DNA of 64,000 bases, from assembly GCA_017548545.1 (NCBI GenBank), contig JAFYZW010000057.1:124001-188000 (forward strand), in the 5' to 3' direction. Shown here in pieces: positions 61,600 to 64,000 of the stretch. This DNA is from Bacteroidales bacterium (GTDB taxonomy: Bacteria; Bacteroidota; Bacteroidia; Bacteroidales; UBA3663). The translations under genes and the position numbers were made by a program. The number at the start of each line of letters is the position of its first letter. Position 1 is the first letter of the stretch. The notes beneath the pieces are model-generated. The model did no database searches. It was not told the DNA's origin and saw nothing but the letters and a program-made list of their open reading frames with translations.

Positions 61600-64000
61600 A
61601 TGAAGAAATCTTTACTCCTTTCGATTGCTGCTGTAGCCTTAATGAGCGCTACACAAGCAAATGCTGAGTACAGGAGGTGGGACTTCACCAACTGGAGTAC
61701 CTCTACTGTGAACAACCTACAAGCAGGTGCCTTTGCCAACTGTGGCACCATCAATCCCGAATCGGGCTGGTCGGATGTCGAGAAAACCAACGGCACCGCT
61801 CCTACCGAACTTTCAGCAGGCAACTGCTTCTGGGAGGTAACCGCCCAGGGTTCCGCTGCTGGTTCCACTCTGACCGCTAACGGCGAAGCCATCGTCGAGC
61901 TCGAAGGTCTGCTCTACACCAACACGGCTGCACGTTCGCTCGCCATCGCCCTCAACTATCAGGGTCCTGTCAGCGACGGTTTTGGCCCCTATCACGGCCC
62001 CAGCTACCTCTGGTGCGGCAGCAAGACGAAGAACTACTTCGTCATCCCCAATGTAGCAGTAGGCGAAAAGATCTACATGGGCGTCGAGAGTCACAAATCG
62101 ACCGAGGCACGCGGCATGGAGCTTTACGTCTATACTTCGAGCAATGCACTTGGCACCAAGATCCTGGGTGAGGATGGCGCCGAGGCTCCCGCTGTACCCA
62201 TCGAATATACAGAGCAGGTATGGCAGGTGCAGGAGGGCATCGAGGACACCCCCAACGATGACGGCACCTACAACATCGTAATCCGCAACACCAACGGCTG
62301 CCACCTCTACTATATCCAGGTGGGCGAAGACCAGGGTTCACAGATGGAGGACAAGAAGATTGCCTACCTCTACGACAGCTCGTACAACGGCTACAAGGTT
62401 GACAATGTGCCAGCAGGATATGCTGCCGACGGTGGCCTTGAGACCGACCCCGTCTATATCACCCTGATGGATTACGACGTAACTGCAATCGACTACAACA
62501 GCGACGAGGTGAAGGCCATGACCAGCGCTGAGCTCAATGACTCGCTGATCAACTTCGACGTAGTCGTAGCCAGTGAAGCAGTTTCGAGCGGCAACACCTA
62601 TGCCAAGGGCTTGATCGACATCATCAACAAGGTGCCAATGCTCAACCTGAAGTCCTTCATGTATAAGAAAGGCGTTTGGGGCTGGGGTGCCGGCTCAAAT
62701 CCATCGCCCAAGGCCAACAGCATCAAGGTGGCTGAGGACTTCCTCGAAGACCCACTCTTTGCCGACGTAACCACCATGGACGAGAACGGTGTGATCCAGC
62801 TCTTCAAGAGCGACCCCGCCGACATCACAGCCGGTAACCTCGTACAAGGCTATACCGTGAACGATGACGCCATCATCGCAGGCGACGATGTGATTGCCAC
62901 AGTTGGCGAAGGCATCAACGCCATCCACGTACATGGTACCAAGAACCAGTATATCCTCGTGCCATTGTCGAGCGACCACCTGATTGCAGACGGTGACTTC
63001 AACCTCACCGACGACGCTCTCACCATTGTTCGCAATGCCGTGAATATCCTGGCTGCAACCAAGAGCAAGGTACAGAACGCTGCCATGCCCATCATTTCGC
63101 AGGAGGCTGCTGACGGCGTTACTGTTGTCAACATCACCTGTGTGACCGGTGGTAGCACCATCTACTACACCACTGACGGCAGCGACCCGACAACTGCAAG
63201 CACCGTATTCACCGAGCCATTCGAAGTAACCGAGGACGGCCTTGTAGTAAAGGCATTTGCTACAGCATTCGGCTACAATGATTCGAACATAGCCACCGCT
63301 ACCATCAGCGTGAAGACTCAGGCCATTGCTCCATCGATTGACATTGAGGAAGGTTTTGGCCAAACCACCGTGACCCTCATCAGCGAGGATGGCAGCAACA
63401 TCTACTTCAACTTCCAGGGTCTTACCTCTTCGGCTACTTCACAGCTCTACACCGAGCCAATCGTGATGACCGAACCCGCTATCATCACCGTCTTTGCAGA
63501 GAGCGAAACCAAGCTCACTTCGCCAATCTACGATGCTGAAATCGAGGTAGCAGGCATCTACACCCCAATCGACACCGTGGCTCACTTCAACGCCAGCCAG
63601 GTTGACTGGTACGACAACGTGGTGATCACCGTGGGTGAGAACAGCTATAACGCAGCCGATGCCGTATCCGAGGGTGTTGCCAGCGGCAGCGCTTCGGCCA
63701 TCTACTACTTCGGCAAGAGCTCCTGGAACTACTATACGGAGGAGGTTGACCACACCGAGATCGTCTATGACGAGGATGGCGTGACACCATTGAAGGACAT
63801 GGACGGCAACGACTCGATCAAGGTTTACTACAAGATTGATCCCGCTGCCTTCCGCACCATCACTTCGACCACCGACACCCAGTGGACGATTGAAACCGAA
63901 GGTCAGGTTGTGACCGGCGAAACCACTTTGAAGCCTGAGGTTGGCGTAGGCAATGGCGCTACCGGACGTTATGCCGAGACCGCTCTCGATGCCATCGGTG
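61600..64000 (+). CDS. Large secreted protein with chitobiase-like repeats, paralog of 54474-57161 (3' end outside window)
   Basis: The open frame of about 800 codons has no stop before the window edge. Signal peptide MKKSLLLSIAAVALMSATQANA; mature start EYRRWDFTNWS. The layout parallels the earlier paralog: a beta-rich N-terminal part, a middle segment (IAYLYDSSYNGYKVDNV...NFDVVVASEA), two chitobiase-like repeats (STIYYTTDGSDPTTASTVFT; NIYFNFQGLTSSATSQLYTE), then AHFNASQVDWYDNVVITVGE. The last visible part is more than 80% identical to the paralog at DNA level by eye. The first repeat keeps the canonical DGSDPT motif lost in the paralog. A C-terminal DLxGR tail is expected beyond the window. 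Confidence 0.85.
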   Translation, partial: MKKSLLLSIAAVALMSATQANAEYRRWDFTNWSTSTVNNLQAGAFANCGTINPESGWSDVEKTNGTAPTELSAGNCFWEVTAQGSAAGSTLTANGEAIVELEGLLYTNTAARSLAIALNYQGPVSDGFGPYHGPSYLWCGSKTKNYFVIPNVAVGEKIYMGVESHKSTEARGMELYVYTSSNALGTKILGEDGAEAPAVPIEYTEQVWQVQEGIEDTPNDDGTYNIVIRNTNGCHLYYIQVGEDQGSQMEDKKIAYLYDSSYNGYKVDNVPAGYAADGGLETDPVYITLMDYDVTAIDYNSDEVKAMTSAELNDSLINFDVVVASEAVSSGNTYAKGLIDIINKVPMLNLKSFMYKKGVWGWGAGSNPSPKANSIKVAEDFLEDPLFADVTTMDENGVIQLFKSDPADITAGNLVQGYTVNDDAIIAGDDVIATVGEGINAIHVHGTKNQYILVPLSSDHLIADGDFNLTDDALTIVRNAVNILAATKSKVQNAAMPIISQEAADGVTVVNITCVTGGSTIYYTTDGSDPTTASTVFTEPFEVTEDGLVVKAFATAFGYNDSNIATATISVKTQAIAPSIDIEEGFGQTTVTLISEDGSNIYFNFQGLTSSATSQLYTEPIVMTEPAIITVFAESETKLTSPIYDAEIEVAGIYTPIDTVAHFNASQVDWYDNVVITVGENSYNAADAVSEGVASGSASAIYYFGKSSWNYYTEEVDHTEIVYDEDGVTPLKDMDGNDSIKVYYKIDPAAFRTITSTTDTQWTIETEGQVVTGETTLKPEVGVGNGATGRYAETALDAIG

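Overview
The window looks like chromosomal DNA of a Bacteroidales bacterium, most plausibly Prevotellaceae. The evidence is two SusC/SusD pairs, many Cys-lipoproteins with Bacteroidetes-type signal peptides, a menaquinone-only gene set, an NfnAB pair, BspA-type leucine-rich repeats, and repeated occurrences of the Bacteroidetes promoter (TTTG, 19-21 bp, TAnnTTTG). Genus level is inference. No tRNA, rRNA, insertion sequence or CRISPR array was found.

Positions 1-4.6 kb: a truncated rhodanese lipoprotein, then intergenic DNA made of foldback repeats, then a minus-strand cluster (class A acid phosphatase, acyltransferase 3, AlkD-like glycosylase). After it come a nested inverted repeat and a 42-bp tandem array. 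Positions 4.6-8.2 kb: menG and menA (last steps of menaquinone synthesis) bracketed by two nitroreductases. Positions 8.3-15 kb: a secreted thermolysin-family protease with an Asp/Trp-rich insert, an AT-rich BspA-like LRR protein, and a TonB-dependent-type outer-membrane protein. Positions 15-17.4 kb: nfnB/nfnA. Positions 17.5-34 kb: mostly housekeeping genes: a lipase-like hydrolase, a patatin/outer-membrane barrel, a TRIC-type channel, a probable 31-aa membrane protein with its own promoter and terminator, DJ-1, proA, DUF4250, MBL hydrolase, rsmG, a DUF3298 lipoprotein, a TPR protein, a SPOR protein, recJ, recQ and pulA.

Positions 34.3-57.2 kb form one plus-strand outer-membrane locus: a pectate-lyase-like/autotransporter-repeat protein, a fasciclin lipoprotein, SusC-SusD, two fasciclin-type lipoproteins, a second SusC-SusD, and a large secreted protein with a C-terminal DLxGR tail. 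It has the layout of a glycan-uptake locus but shows only one carbohydrate-active enzyme and no adjacent regulator.

Positions 57.3-61.4 kb hold a Sel1-repeat protein, an unrecognised 188-aa protein, a compact structured-RNA candidate (11-bp closing stem, pseudoknotted hairpin, second hairpin) and a free-standing reverse transcriptase whose start lies 13 nt beyond the RNA. This block sits between two paralogous secreted proteins; the second runs off the window end. The RNA-RT pair, perhaps with the 188-aa gene, is the best candidate for an undescribed system. Its arrangement resembles retrons and defence-associated reverse transcriptases with an upstream ncRNA, but the RT motifs do not match retron, DGR or group II intron types.
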